Assembly (NCBI GenBank): GCA_947177175.1
Contig: CAMWTK010000023.1
Coordinates: 1 to 34,545 of the forward strand
Direction of reading: 5' to 3'
Source: an uncultured Treponema sp.
GTDB taxonomy: Bacteria > Spirochaetota > Spirochaetia > Treponematales > Treponemataceae
Length of the DNA: 34,545 bases
The notes under the pieces are model-generated. The model searched no databases and was not told the origin of the DNA. It saw nothing but the letters and a program-made list of their open reading frames with translations. Below, in pieces: positions 21,672 through 29,477 of the stretch. Every line of letters begins with the position of its first letter. The stretch's first letter is position 1. The translations under genes were made by a program, and so were the position numbers.

Positions 21672-23552
21672 ATGGCGTATGAAGTAACGGCGACGCGGCG
21701 GCGGCCGCAGCGGTTTGAGGATTTGGCGGGGCAGGAATTCGTGGCGGAGACGCTGCGGAACGCAATGCAGTCGGAAAAAATCGCGCACGCATATCTTTTC
21801 AGCGGACCGCGCGGCTGCGGCAAGACATCCACCGCCCGCATTCTGGCAAAAGCACTCAACTGCGCAAAAGGACCGACGGCAACGCCCTGCGGAATATGCC
21901 AGCAGTGCCAGGAAATCACCAAGGGCGCATGCACGGACGTGATTGAGATTGACGGCGCGTCAAATACGAGCGTGAACGACGTGCGGCAAATCAAGGACGA
22001 AGTGCTGTTCCCCCCGCAGTCGTGTCGCTACAAAATCTACATTATCGACGAAGTGCACATGCTTTCCACGAGCGCGTTCAATGCGCTACTCAAGACGATT
22101 GAAGAGCCGCCTGCGTATGCCATTTTCATGTTCGCCACCACGGAATTGCAGAAAGTGCCCGCGACGATAAAAAGCCGCTGCCAGCAGTTCAATTTCCGGC
22201 TCGTTCCGGCGGAAAAAGTCAAGTCGCTGCTTGCGGCGGCGGCGGAAGAAATCGGCATCCGCGCGGAAGAAGAGGCGTTGTACTGGATTGCCCGCGAATC
22301 GACCGGCTCCGTCCGCGATGCATACACGCTGTTCGACCAAGTTGCCGCGTTCAGCGGCGACGAAATCACGTATGAGAAAATCCGCGACAAATTGGGACTG
22401 GTGGGCGTTGACCGGCTGAATGCCCTGTTTGAGACGTGCGCTGCGAACAAACCGTCCGACGCGCTCGCCCAGATAGACGATTTTTTGCAGGGCGGCATTT
22501 CCATTGAGCAGCTCATCGCCAACAGCACGGACTATTTGCGCTCGCTCCTGCTCATCAAAAACGGCATCACCAAAGCATCGCTGCTCGGACAGTCGCCCGA
22601 CCGCTTTTCTCGCGCCGTGCTCGAAGCCTGGAACGCGACGCAGCTTGAACGCGGCATCTCGCTTTTCTTGCAGTTGTACCGCGACATCCGCTATTCGCTC
22701 AGTCCGCGCTATGAGCTTGAGCTTGCGTTCAGCCGCCTGAGCTGGCTGAATCAGTACGTCTCCCCGGCGGAAGTCAAGGCGGCAATTGACCAAGCACAGC
22801 ACCTGCTCGCTTCTTCCCCGCAGGCGGCGAGCAGGAACGGGGCAGAACAAACCGCGTACGCGACGACGCAACCGCAGGCAACGGCGACCCAGAGTGCGCC
22901 ACCGAAAAAAAACGACCGCATTCCGCTGTTCAGCGCGCTTGCCAGTGCGGCGCGGCATGACGGCGGTGACGAATACGGCTACGCGCCCGACACGGCAACG
23001 CCCGACGACGCGGGTGCGGGGCAGTCCGTGCCGCCGGGAGCGCAGAACCCTTTTGAGACAGGCGGTGCCGTGCCGCCCGAACAAACGGCAATGCGGACAG
23101 CCACGGCGGCAACGGCAGACGAACTGCGTGACCGCCTGATTTCCGCATACAAAATGACGGACGCGCTGCTCGCTTCCTCGCTCATGCACACAGCGCAGTG
23201 GGCGCGCACCGGCAGCACGGTCACGGCGGTGACCGATTCGGAATTCTTGCAGAAGCAGATCGAGGCGCAGCGGGGAAAAATCGCCGCCAGCCTGACGCAA
23301 TGGTGCGGAGCGCCGATGCAGTTTTCCGTCACCGTGCAGGCACGGCAGCAGGCCGCCGCGCAGGAAATCCCGCCGTCGGTAAAAATCGTCTGCAACGCGT
23401 TCCGCGGCAACGTCATCAGCGTGGCAAGCAAAGCCCCTGAGACCGCGCCGGAACGCCCGGCAACACCGGCAGCGGACGACAGCGCAGAAAACACGGGCGC
23501 AGAACAATTCGGGGCAGACCCCACGGAGGAACAATATGATGAATCCCTTTGA
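21672..23552 (+). CDS. dnaX: DNA polymerase III subunit gamma/tau
   Basis: 626 residues from ATG 21672 (MAYEVTATRRRPQRFEDLAG). The clamp-loader ATPase carries Walker A GPRGCGKTS (about 45-53), the zinc module with Cys 64, 73, 76 and 79 exactly as in the E. coli protein, Walker B IIDEVHM, sensor 1 ATTELQKVP then IKSRCQQF, and the domain III helices to about 380. A low-complexity Ala/Thr/Pro linker and a C-terminal tau-like domain follow. The protein loads the sliding clamp and links polymerase cores. Eight consecutive A at 22905-22912 (codons about 412-414) lie where a -1 slip would give a product of about 429 residues, close to the size of E. coli gamma (431). It overlaps ybaB by 17 bases. 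Confidence 0.96.
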   Translation: MAYEVTATRRRPQRFEDLAGQEFVAETLRNAMQSEKIAHAYLFSGPRGCGKTSTARILAKALNCAKGPTATPCGICQQCQEITKGACTDVIEIDGASNTSVNDVRQIKDEVLFPPQSCRYKIYIIDEVHMLSTSAFNALLKTIEEPPAYAIFMFATTELQKVPATIKSRCQQFNFRLVPAEKVKSLLAAAAEEIGIRAEEEALYWIARESTGSVRDAYTLFDQVAAFSGDEITYEKIRDKLGLVGVDRLNALFETCAANKPSDALAQIDDFLQGGISIEQLIANSTDYLRSLLLIKNGITKASLLGQSPDRFSRAVLEAWNATQLERGISLFLQLYRDIRYSLSPRYELELAFSRLSWLNQYVSPAEVKAAIDQAQHLLASSPQAASRNGAEQTAYATTQPQATATQSAPPKKNDRIPLFSALASAARHDGGDEYGYAPDTATPDDAGAGQSVPPGAQNPFETGGAVPPEQTAMRTATAATADELRDRLISAYKMTDALLASSLMHTAQWARTGSTVTAVTDSEFLQKQIEAQRGKIAASLTQWCGAPMQFSVTVQARQQAAAQEIPPSVKIVCNAFRGNVISVASKAPETAPERPATPAADDSAENTGAEQFGADPTEEQYDESL

Positions 23553-23853
23553 TTTGGTAAAAAATATGCACAACCTGCAAGGGCAGATGGAAAAAATGAA
23601 GGAAGAGCTGGCAGGCATGACCGTAACCGGCTCGTCCGGCGGGAACATGGTGCAGATCACCATGAACGGCAAGTTTGAGATGGTCGCCATAAAAATCGAC
23701 CCGATTGCCGTTGACCCGCGCGACGTTCCCATGCTGCAAGACCTGATTGTCGCCGCAAGCCATGATGCCGCCGAAAAAGTGCAGGAACTGCTCAAGCAGA
23801 AATCCGGCTCGCTGCTGGGCGGCATGAATATTCCCGGGCTGAACCTCGCCTAA
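23536..23853 (+). CDS. ybaB: YbaB/EbfC family nucleoid-associated protein
   Basis: 105 residues. MNPFDLVKNMHNLQGQMEKM, then LAGMTVTGSSGGNMVQITMNG and AASHDAAEKVQELLKQKSGSL, match the YbaB/EbfC family, small dimeric proteins that bind DNA and, in Borrelia (EbfC), act as nucleoid-associated regulators. GGAGG lies 6 bases before the ATG, inside the end of dnaX, so the genes are coupled. dnaX-ybaB-recR is a widespread gene order and supports the call. Confidence 0.95.
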   Translation: MMNPFDLVKNMHNLQGQMEKMKEELAGMTVTGSSGGNMVQITMNGKFEMVAIKIDPIAVDPRDVPMLQDLIVAASHDAAEKVQELLKQKSGSLLGGMNIPGLNLA

Positions 23854-23865
23854 GCGGACACCGCC

Positions 23866-24456
23866 ATGAACGCAATCGACGAACTGACCGAATCGTTCTC
23901 GCGCCTGCCCGGAATCGGCAAGAAAAGCGCGGGCAGGCTGGTCAATCATATCCTCCGTGCGGACGAAGCCTGGGTGCAACGCTTCGCGCGGCAAATGGCG
24001 ACGCTCCAAAGCAAAATCACGCCGTGCTCCGTGTGCGGATCCTGGACCGAAACCGACCCCTGCCCTATCTGCGCGGATTCCCTGCGCGACCGCTCGCTCA
24101 TCTGCGTGGTTGAGCAGCCGCAGGACGTTGCCACCATAGAAAGCGCGCGCGAATTCCACGGGCTGTTCCACGTGCTCGGCGGAGTCATCGCCCCGCTTGA
24201 CGGCATCGGTCCTGACCAGCTGCGCATTGCCCCGCTCCTTGAGCGCGTCCGCGCGGGCGGGGTAAAGGAAGTGATCATCGCCACCAACCCGACCGTTGAG
24301 GGCGACACCACCGCGCTCTACCTGCAAAAAATGCTCTCGTTCATCGAAGGCGTAGCCGTCACCCGCCTTGCGAGCGGCCTGCCCGTGGGCGGAGACTTGG
24401 AATATGCCGACAAACTCACGCTCGCCCGCAGTTTCCGAGGACGCACGCCGTTCTAA
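23866..24456 (+). CDS. recR: Recombination mediator protein RecR
   Basis: 196 residues, the usual length. The N-terminal helix-hairpin-helix (LTESFSRLPGIGKKSAGRL) is followed by a four-Cys zinc finger (Cys 54, 57, 66, 69: CSVC...CPIC), a Toprim domain (ICVVEQPQDVATIE, VIIATNPTVEGDTTALYL) and the C-terminal TRLASGLPVGGDLEYAD. With RecO it helps load RecA on SSB-coated DNA during gap repair. It starts 12 bases after ybaB and ends just before a strong terminator. The Shine-Dalgarno is weak (AAGCGG), so translation probably depends on coupling. Confidence 0.97.
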   Translation: MNAIDELTESFSRLPGIGKKSAGRLVNHILRADEAWVQRFARQMATLQSKITPCSVCGSWTETDPCPICADSLRDRSLICVVEQPQDVATIESAREFHGLFHVLGGVIAPLDGIGPDQLRIAPLLERVRAGGVKEVIIATNPTVEGDTTALYLQKMLSFIEGVAVTRLASGLPVGGDLEYADKLTLARSFRGRTPF

Positions 24457-24462
24457 CTGTCG

Positions 24463-24492
24463 CCCGCGCCATGCAGCGCGGGATTTTTTTTT
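24463..24492 (+). terminator. Terminator of the dnaX-ybaB-recR operon
   Basis: CCCGCGC (24463-24469) and GCGCGGG (24476-24482) form a 7-bp GC stem with loop CATGCA, followed by A and nine T: a strong intrinsic terminator. Confidence 0.92.
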
Positions 24493-24524
24493 CGCAAAAG
24501 CACATTTTTTTTTGATTTTTCGCT

Positions 24525-24550
24525 TAAGGTTTTTTGTGGCGTACCGATAA
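24525..24550 (+). promoter_or_regulatory. Sigma-28 (FliA) promoter of flaB
   Basis: TAAGGTTT (24525-24532), 10 bases, ACCGATAA (24543-24550), close to the FliA consensus TAAAGTTT-N11-GCCGATAA, and a usual promoter type for late flagellar genes. It gives a leader of about 80 bases before flaB. Confidence 0.75.
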
Positions 24551-24579
24551 AATTACTGTAGGGTTGTGCACCCGAAACA

Positions 24580-24600
24580 ACAGGTACGATAAGGACCTGT
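24580..24600 (+). promoter_or_regulatory. flaB leader hairpin, candidate CsrA site
   Basis: ACAGGT (24580-24585) and ACCTGT (24595-24600) form a 6-bp stem. AAGGA (24591-24595) sits at the loop edge and a second AAGGA (24626-24630) is the flaB Shine-Dalgarno. Two GGA sites, one in a hairpin and one on the ribosome site, are the classic layout for CsrA repression of flagellin, known for flaB in Borrelia. CsrA binding here is an inference. Confidence 0.5.
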
Positions 24601-24639
24601 CGTTAAAGAAACCAGTTAGTAGTATAAGGAGATAAAACT

Positions 24640-25500
24640 ATGGTTATCAATCACAACATGAGTGCAATGTTTTCACAGCGCGCGACAGGTCTTACGGAGT
24701 TGAACAATCAGAAGAACATGGAAAAACTGTCTTCTGGTATGAAAATCAACCGTGCAGGCGATGACGCATCTGGTCTTGCCGTTTCTGAAAAAATGCGCAG
24801 CCAGATCCGCGGTATGAACCGTGCATCTCAGAATGCTCAGGATGGCATTTCGTTCATCCAGACGACGGAAGGATACTTGCAGGAGACGACCGACATTATC
24901 CAGCGTATCCGCGAACTGGCAGTCCAGTCTTCCAACGGCATCTACACCGACGAAGACCGTATGCAGATTCAGGTTGAAGTTTCTTCACTGATTGCAGAAG
25001 TTGACCGCGTTGCCTCACAGGCGCAGTTCAACGGCATGAACATGCTGACCGGCCGCTTTGCGCGCCAGACGGGCGAAAACTCCGTGACCGCTTCTATGTG
25101 GTTCCACATCGGCGCGAACATGGATCAGCGCACGCAGGTGTTCATCGGCACGATGACCGCGGCCGCTCTTGGTCTGCGCAGTGTGGGTACGGAAGAAATC
25201 ATGACGATTGCCGCCCCGGACGACGCGAACCGCGCAATCGGCACGCTGGACGAAGCGCTGAAGAAGATCAACAAGCAGCGCGCTGACTTGGGTGCGTACC
25301 AGAACCGCCTTGAAAAGACGATGGTCGGTCTGGACATCGGCGCGGAGAACTTGCAGGCTTCTGAAAGCCGCATCCGCGACACCGACATGGCAAAAGAAAT
25401 GGTAGACTTCACCAAGAACCAGGTCTTGACCCAGGCGGGAACGGCGATGATCGCACAGGCAAACCAGCAGTCACAGAACGTGCTGAGCCTGCTCCGCTAG
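24640..25500 (+). CDS. flaB: Periplasmic flagellar filament core flagellin
   Basis: 286 residues, the usual size of treponemal FlaB. The conserved N-terminus ([38 protein letters not shown]) and C-terminus ([40 protein letters not shown]) form the coiled-coil flagellin core; the middle is short, as in spirochaetes, without a surface domain. FlaB forms the core of the periplasmic filament that drives the cell's corkscrew motility, and it is exported by the flagellar type III apparatus without a signal peptide. AAGGAG lies 8 bases before the ATG. A FliA-type promoter precedes it and a terminator follows, so it is a single-gene unit. Codon bias is strong, as expected for a very abundant protein. 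Confidence 0.98.
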   Translation: MVINHNMSAMFSQRATGLTELNNQKNMEKLSSGMKINRAGDDASGLAVSEKMRSQIRGMNRASQNAQDGISFIQTTEGYLQETTDIIQRIRELAVQSSNGIYTDEDRMQIQVEVSSLIAEVDRVASQAQFNGMNMLTGRFARQTGENSVTASMWFHIGANMDQRTQVFIGTMTAAALGLRSVGTEEIMTIAAPDDANRAIGTLDEALKKINKQRADLGAYQNRLEKTMVGLDIGAENLQASESRIRDTDMAKEMVDFTKNQVLTQAGTAMIAQANQQSQNVLSLLR

Positions 25501-25521
25501 TCAGCCGCTCAACGCGACGAC

Positions 25522-25552
25522 AAAAGCGCACTCTTCGGGGTGCGCTTTTTTT
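25522..25552 (+). terminator. flaB terminator with TTCG tetraloop
   Basis: AAAAGCGCAC pairs with GTGCGCTTTT around a C-TTCG-G loop, followed by a run of T to 25552. It lies between flaB and the convergent zinc-ribbon gene and could also serve the minus strand, where the T tail is shorter. Confidence 0.93.
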
Positions 25553-25560
25553 GTGCGCGG

Positions 25561-25980
25561 CTACTTTTTCGCCTCTTCCGAACAGCCGGTGACGATGACA
25601 TGCTTCTTGTTGCCCGCGTGGTTGAACAGCCGGGCGACAAGATACCCGTCCGACGGAACGGCGCGGTGGCAGACCGGGCACGTGCGCCGTATGTCGTTCC
25701 CCGGCGCGGGAAAGCAGTGCGGGCAGCCCATAATGACCATGCGCTGGTCGGGCGTATCCATAGGACGGAAAATCCTGGAGGCAAGATTGTCGCGCTTTGC
25801 AAGCGGCGTGTCGCACAAAGGGCAGCGCACAAAAACCGTATTGCCGCGCTCGTCTTTCTGCGTGCGCAAGTCGTCCGTCCCTTGCGGTGTATGCCACCTG
25901 AAGCGCGCAAAAACCCGCAAAGCAAGCACGATAACCACGACACCGACGGCAGCAAAAACAATCGTCCCAAAATCACTCAT
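25561..25980 (-). CDS. Membrane-anchored zinc-ribbon protein, hypothetical
   Basis: 139 residues from the ATG at 25980 (MSDFGTIVFAAVGVVVIVLA): one N-terminal transmembrane helix (about residues 4-24), then a cytoplasmic part with paired Cys motifs CPLC, CPHC and CPVC, a double zinc-ribbon. I recognise no named family; similar small proteins occur in treponemes. The start is set by a -10 box TATACT with extended TG (25987-25992) only 6 bases upstream, so the message is probably leaderless; an ATG six codons earlier would lie within that box and is less likely. It converges on flaB with the shared terminator between them. The function is unknown; zinc-ribbon membrane proteins often bind nucleic acid or partner proteins. 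Confidence 0.8.
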   Translation of the reverse strand: MSDFGTIVFAAVGVVVIVLALRVFARFRWHTPQGTDDLRTQKDERGNTVFVRCPLCDTPLAKRDNLASRIFRPMDTPDQRMVIMGCPHCFPAPGNDIRRTCPVCHRAVPSDGYLVARLFNHAGNKKHVIVTGCSEEAKK

Positions 25981-26138
25981 GCAGACAGTATACCACAAAT
26001 GGGCGTGTCCATGGCATGAATGACGGTCTGTATCAAAGTGAAAATCACATCAAGGTTGCTTTCTTCTGCCAGCCGGTAAAGCACCGGGGGTGTATATGAC
26101 TGTGCCGGCGGATTTTTTCGTGCCATTCGTCTGCCCCG

Positions 26139-26666
26139 TCATTCCGTCACTGCGCTGATAATTGGCGCAAGCGAACCGTAATCGACAAAATCGGCTTTTT
26201 TCCCGAACGTCTCGATTATCGCTTGTATCTCCGCGGTTTTCTGCGATTCGGGGAGACGGCTTGCCTTTTTGTACAGCAGCGTCATCATCAGCCGGTGTCA
26301 AAAATGCAACGCGCCGTAATCGATGCCGCCGCGCAGGTGAAAGATCGTGGCGTTCCGCAACAGCTCCTGCGGCACTTGCCGAGCAATTGACCGCTTGATA
26401 GCGTCCGTGTTCTTTTGGTCGGCAACGTCCGCCAATCCTACGGTGACGATTATCAGCCGCGCCATACCCTGCGCCGCCCTGACCGCAGTGCGCAATCCCT
26501 TGACACCATCCGCATACAGCGCGCCGAAGTGCACGACCACGCCGTATGATTTCCTGCCGCTCGCCGCTTTGTAACTGACCGCCGGGATTCCTGTCATTTC
26601 GGCGCATTTTTCCGCATACTGCTTTGCCGTCCCGTAGCAGCTGCCACACAGGATTATGTTTTTCAT
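26139..26666 (-). pseudogene. Flavodoxin-domain protein interrupted by an in-frame TGA
   Basis: The first 122 codons (26666-26301) give a flavodoxin-like protein: MKNIILCGSCYGTAKQYAEK (FMN phosphate-binding loop), SYGVVVHFGALYADGVKGLR, and IFHLRGGIDYGALHF. A TGA at 26298-26300 stops it. The same frame then continues for 52 codons with HRLMMTLLYKKASRL and a plausible C-terminus, ending at 26139. The continuation HRLMM follows directly in the family (protoporphyrinogen oxidase-type flavodoxins), so one codon, probably for a hydrophobic residue, became TGA. The intact length would be about 175 residues. A good promoter (TAGAAA, 17 bases, TATAAT at 26677-26682) remains. It is either a fresh pseudogene or a read-through case; the 122-residue product lacks the last helix. 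Confidence 0.8.
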
Positions 26667-26676
26667 TTTGCGGACG

Positions 26677-26705
26677 ATTATACCGCTTCTGTCCCCGGTT
26701 TTCTA
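26677..26705 (-). promoter_or_regulatory. Promoter of the flavodoxin gene
   Basis: On the minus strand: -35 TAGAAA, 17-base spacer, -10 TATAAT (26677-26682). The ATG is 10 bases downstream with no Shine-Dalgarno, so the leader would be only 3-4 bases. Confidence 0.6.
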
Positions 26706-26773
26706 CCGCAATGAAGTGTGCTTTGGCGAATCTGCCGCCCGCGTTCTCACCTGGCGAACATTCTGTCGCACGA

Positions 26774-26838
26774 CTGAAATCATAATCGTCTGTTACTGAA
26801 AACAGCATGTTCTCAGTAACAGACGATTATGATTTCAG
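26774..26838. repeat. Perfect 26-bp inverted repeat with 13-base loop
   Basis: Left arm 26774-26799 and right arm 26813-26838 are exact reverse complements over 26 bp, with the 13-base centre AAACAGCATGTTC. The symmetry stops abruptly on both sides. No T-run follows on either strand, so it is not a normal terminator. It lies in a 327-base stretch without genes (26667-26993) behind the flavodoxin promoter. Beyond it, to 26993, I see nothing I can name except a 26-codon frame on the minus strand (MILLGIASYSEPATYTCGGQ and a short tail), which may be a relic. Perfect arms suggest a recent fold-back duplication or selection for a hairpin or cruciform. Confidence 0.92.
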
Positions 26839-26993
26839 CAAGAAAAGAGCATGGGCTTCAGGCTGGCGGCATATTGGTCAAATCAACGCCCCGCCGCCAA
26901 AAATCACCACTCACAGTCGGGTGGTTGTCCGCCGCATGTGTAAGTGGCGGGTTCACTGTACGAAGCGATGCCGAGCAAAATCATGACGGCAAA

Positions 26994-27317
26994 TCAGCCT
27001 AGAACAATTTTAAATTTATTATCCCCCAAATAAACTGTCTCAAATTCCGGTTTTTTACCTTTCCACGTGATGCCAGCCTTTTTTAACCACTCACGCATTC
27101 TTACTTTCTTTATGTCAGGGCAAGTAGTCCAAAATGTAGGATTGAGATTGAAATAAAGAATTTCTGATTCGCCTTGATAGGCAACCTCAACTGCCACTTG
27201 CCTCCATTCTTTTGGAAAAAGTTTTGCATATTTTTTGGCAACACATAAGCCATATCCTGTAGAATTGGATTCTGTTCCGTTCCGCCACGGTTTGAATCGC
27301 ACATCGTTTAAATCCAT
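26994..27317 (-). CDS. Hypothetical protein
   Basis: 107 residues. The ATG follows AGAGG at about 8 bases. It is AT-rich, soluble, basic and Trp-rich (DVRFKPWRNGTESNSTGYGL; NPTFWTTCPDIKKVRMREWL), without signal peptide or membrane helix. No family is recognised. It lies about 20 bases after the next gene of the minus-strand run and is probably co-transcribed with it. Small size and AT-rich context fit the island's other accessory genes. Confidence 0.6.
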   Translation of the reverse strand: MDLNDVRFKPWRNGTESNSTGYGLCVAKKYAKLFPKEWRQVAVEVAYQGESEILYFNLNPTFWTTCPDIKKVRMREWLKKAGITWKGKKPEFETVYLGDNKFKIVLG

Positions 27318-27338
27318 AATTTTTCCTCTTAGTCCATT

Positions 27339-27623
27339 TTAAAGATAATCATTCAAGATTTTGCCTAGACTGTTTGTCGTTTCAGATGCATCTTTTCTAA
27401 TGTCGTTGACGTAATCTTCAATGTATTGTTTCGTCTTTTCTTTAATCTCAATGTGAGGGTTTTTCCGCATTATTTCATACAATTTATCTACAATAAAAAC
27501 TTTTTGATTTCCATGCAAATCTTGCGTTTCTTGTTGAGTCTTTAAGAGTAATTTCACTTTTCTTTTTTCATTTGCCTCATACTCGAACAAGTATTTTTGA
27601 TCATTTAACATAAATTCTTTCAT
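27339..27623 (-). CDS. Small charged hypothetical protein
   Basis: 94 residues from ATG 27623, chosen because AAGGAG lies 10 bases upstream (an ATG three codons earlier overlaps that site). It is highly charged and helical (YEANEKRKVKLLLKTQQETQ; KQYIEDYVNDIRKDASETTN), with no membrane segment. The family is not recognised. It is encoded just upstream of the 107-residue hypothetical gene and could form a two-gene unit of toxin-antitoxin or immunity size, but no motif supports that. Confidence 0.6.
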   Translation of the reverse strand: MKEFMLNDQKYLFEYEANEKRKVKLLLKTQQETQDLHGNQKVFIVDKLYEIMRKNPHIEIKEKTKQYIEDYVNDIRKDASETTNSLGKILNDYL

Positions 27624-27711
27624 ACTTCCCATTCTCCTTATATAAATTCATTCTACCTCACAGAAAACACTCCGTCAACGACAGCGTATTCCCCATGCCA
27701 ATGCCCTTGTT

Positions 27712-28407
27712 TTATTGCGCGGCGTTCTGCGCGATGCGGATGCCCGCTGTTGACATTTTATAGAATTCATCCTGATCATCCCGATGATAAATAGATTCGT
27801 TAACACCATGATAGCGCCAAACAATTCCTCCTCCACGAATCACTTTGTAGCCGCTTCCATAATATACAGAATGTACAGGATTTGTCAGCTCTCCCGTACC
27901 GTAGTCGGCTTTGTAGTCATAACACCACTCCCTGGCATTTCCGCTCATGTCATAGATGCCGAGTTGGTTCGGCTTCTTTGTGCCGACGGGGTGCGCTTCT
28001 TTTCCGCTGTTATCATTATACCATGCCACATCGTCGATATTGTTGCTGCCGCTGTAGATAGTGCGCGTTTCGGCAAGGTTTCCGCCGCCGGCGGCGTATT
28101 CCCATTCGCATTCGGTGGGCAGACGAAAGCCGTTCTTTGTCCTATCCCATTTGAACGTGTCCGACGTGGACGAATCGTCGCGCCACACGGTGTTTCCTCG
28201 GTAGTACACTGGCTCAAGCCCCTTGTATTCGCTGTATGCATTTAGCCACACGTACGCCATGTTCCATGAAAAGTTCATCGCCGGGACAAAACTTTTATAT
28301 GCGTCGTTTGTGGCATAGCCTTTCTTCGCACTGGTCAGCGTATAGCCGTTCTCCACTGCCCAGGTGTACACTTCCTGCCACAGCTCACAGAACGTCGTGT
28401 CACACAA
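27712..28407 (-). CDS. SUMF1/formylglycine-generating enzyme-fold protein, 5'-truncated
   Basis: 231 residues with the C-terminal two thirds of the FGE-sulfatase fold: LWQEVYTWAVENGYTLTSAK, AYVWLNAYSEYKGLEPVYYR, FRLPTECEWEYAAGG, GTKKPNQLGIYDMSGNAREW, and a closing STAGIRIAQ. The usual N-terminal part (the 'GGTFxMG' strand and the 'xxxEVTxxxY' segment) is missing. The frame opens at 28432 just after a stop, and the preceding gene ends at 28435. The TTG at 28407 has no ribosome site. So the gene was cut at its 5' end and is probably a pseudogene, or it is translated from the gene upstream. Treponemes often carry many secreted FGE-fold proteins; most are ligand-binding rather than enzymes. Confidence 0.75.
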   Translation of the reverse strand: MCDTTFCELWQEVYTWAVENGYTLTSAKKGYATNDAYKSFVPAMNFSWNMAYVWLNAYSEYKGLEPVYYRGNTVWRDDSSTSDTFKWDRTKNGFRLPTECEWEYAAGGGNLAETRTIYSGSNNIDDVAWYNDNSGKEAHPVGTKKPNQLGIYDMSGNAREWCYDYKADYGTGELTNPVHSVYYGSGYKVIRGGGIVWRYHGVNESIYHRDDQDEFYKMSTAGIRIAQNAAQ

Positions 28408-28434
28408 GAAATTGAAGAAAAGCCCACGGAACCA

Positions 28435-29430
28435 TTACCATTTTTCACATTCATCAATAATTTTTCGTATTTCTGTTTTATGGGGATTCTTTTCCAACAT
28501 TTCAAAATAAGGCAGATAACGAACATAGCCATTTGACATAATAACTTCTGTAGTTCCTAAATATCGCAGATATGCCGTCTCTGTATCAGTAAATACATAT
28601 CCACTAGACCGTATACTTTCTCCCGAAGTGTTTCGTAAAATAAACTGATATCCCCCGAACCCAGATTCAGAACCGATATTATACGTGCCATCTTCCATAC
28701 GATTTATGACATAAAAAGCCCTGAGACCATTCGCGATATATATATTTCCACGGACTAATAGAGGATTTGGGGCATATTTAATCCCCATGGTCGGCATCGA
28801 AAGAACTGGAAGATTCTGATAATCAATATTGCTCGGTCTCAACCGTCTGTTCTCAGCAATTCTTGCTTTTTGTTCTTGCCGAATATTGTATTCTTCAACA
28901 ATTTTTTCAAATGCGCTTCGCTTTTCCTCGTCAGTATAAAAAGGAAGCGATACGTTTTCAGTCGTATATGTAATATATTCGTCAGTTCCGACCTCGCCGT
29001 TGCCAAGTTTGTGAGACGTGAAAAAAATCCTTTGTACAATTTCTTCAGCACCATGAACCCAATCCCAGTCCCAATGTTCGTAATACTGTATAGTTACAGG
29101 GAGATCAAATATAGTGTCGCCAAAATTCATATTGCTATTTACTACAGCATTCCTCAAAAAAGCAATATGTCCGACAGTTTCTGCGCGCCTCCTCGTATGT
29201 GTTGGAATCCAGACCTCTTTCTTATAATTATCCAATATTTTTTTGTAATCTGACTTTCGTATATCAAACTTAAAATTCCATGCAAAGACAAATTCCAAAT
29301 CGAAATGCCTATGCCTACCAAAGCAATAAGAACCTCTAAGCCCAGTCGTTATGTGTTGTCCCATACCACCACAAAAAAAATCAAAAAACCAATCATTTAA
29401 AACAGGGCTGTATGACACCCCTGTTTCCAA
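28435..29430 (-). CDS. C-terminal part of a frameshifted outer-membrane beta-barrel-like protein
   Basis: 331 residues. The N-terminal part (METGVSYSPVLNDWFFDFFC, then GLRGSYCFGRHRHFDLEFVF) has the alternating aromatic pattern of outer-membrane strands. A charged helical piece and a C-terminal beta-rich domain with a YIANGLRAFYVINRMEDGTY-like sequence follow. The frame extends upstream without a start to about 29535 and continues the protein encoded at 29478-29816, so the TTG at 29430 is probably not a real start. One base change in the T6 run at 29530-29535 (plus strand) would join both parts into a protein of about 460 residues. No named family is recognised. Confidence 0.6.
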   Translation of the reverse strand: METGVSYSPVLNDWFFDFFCGGMGQHITTGLRGSYCFGRHRHFDLEFVFAWNFKFDIRKSDYKKILDNYKKEVWIPTHTRRRAETVGHIAFLRNAVVNSNMNFGDTIFDLPVTIQYYEHWDWDWVHGAEEIVQRIFFTSHKLGNGEVGTDEYITYTTENVSLPFYTDEEKRSAFEKIVEEYNIRQEQKARIAENRRLRPSNIDYQNLPVLSMPTMGIKYAPNPLLVRGNIYIANGLRAFYVINRMEDGTYNIGSESGFGGYQFILRNTSGESIRSSGYVFTDTETAYLRYLGTTEVIMSNGYVRYLPYFEMLEKNPHKTEIRKIIDECEKW

Positions 29431-29477
29431 ACCAATAGGTATAATCGGAAATTGACCATGAACACCAGTGCCTATTT

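Noticed and set aside
22086..23825. 579-codon minus-strand open frame opposite dnaX and ybaB
   Set aside because: Shadow frame; composition is Arg/Cys-rich with no recognisable domain, and dnaX on the other strand is certain.
26774..26838. Intrinsic terminator for the flavodoxin region
   Set aside because: The stem is far longer than usual and no T-run follows on either strand; it lies upstream, not downstream, of the flavodoxin gene.
26839..26993. 26-codon minus-strand frame starting MILLGIASYSE
   Set aside because: No ribosome site and no family; it may be the leftover of a gene end but cannot be supported.
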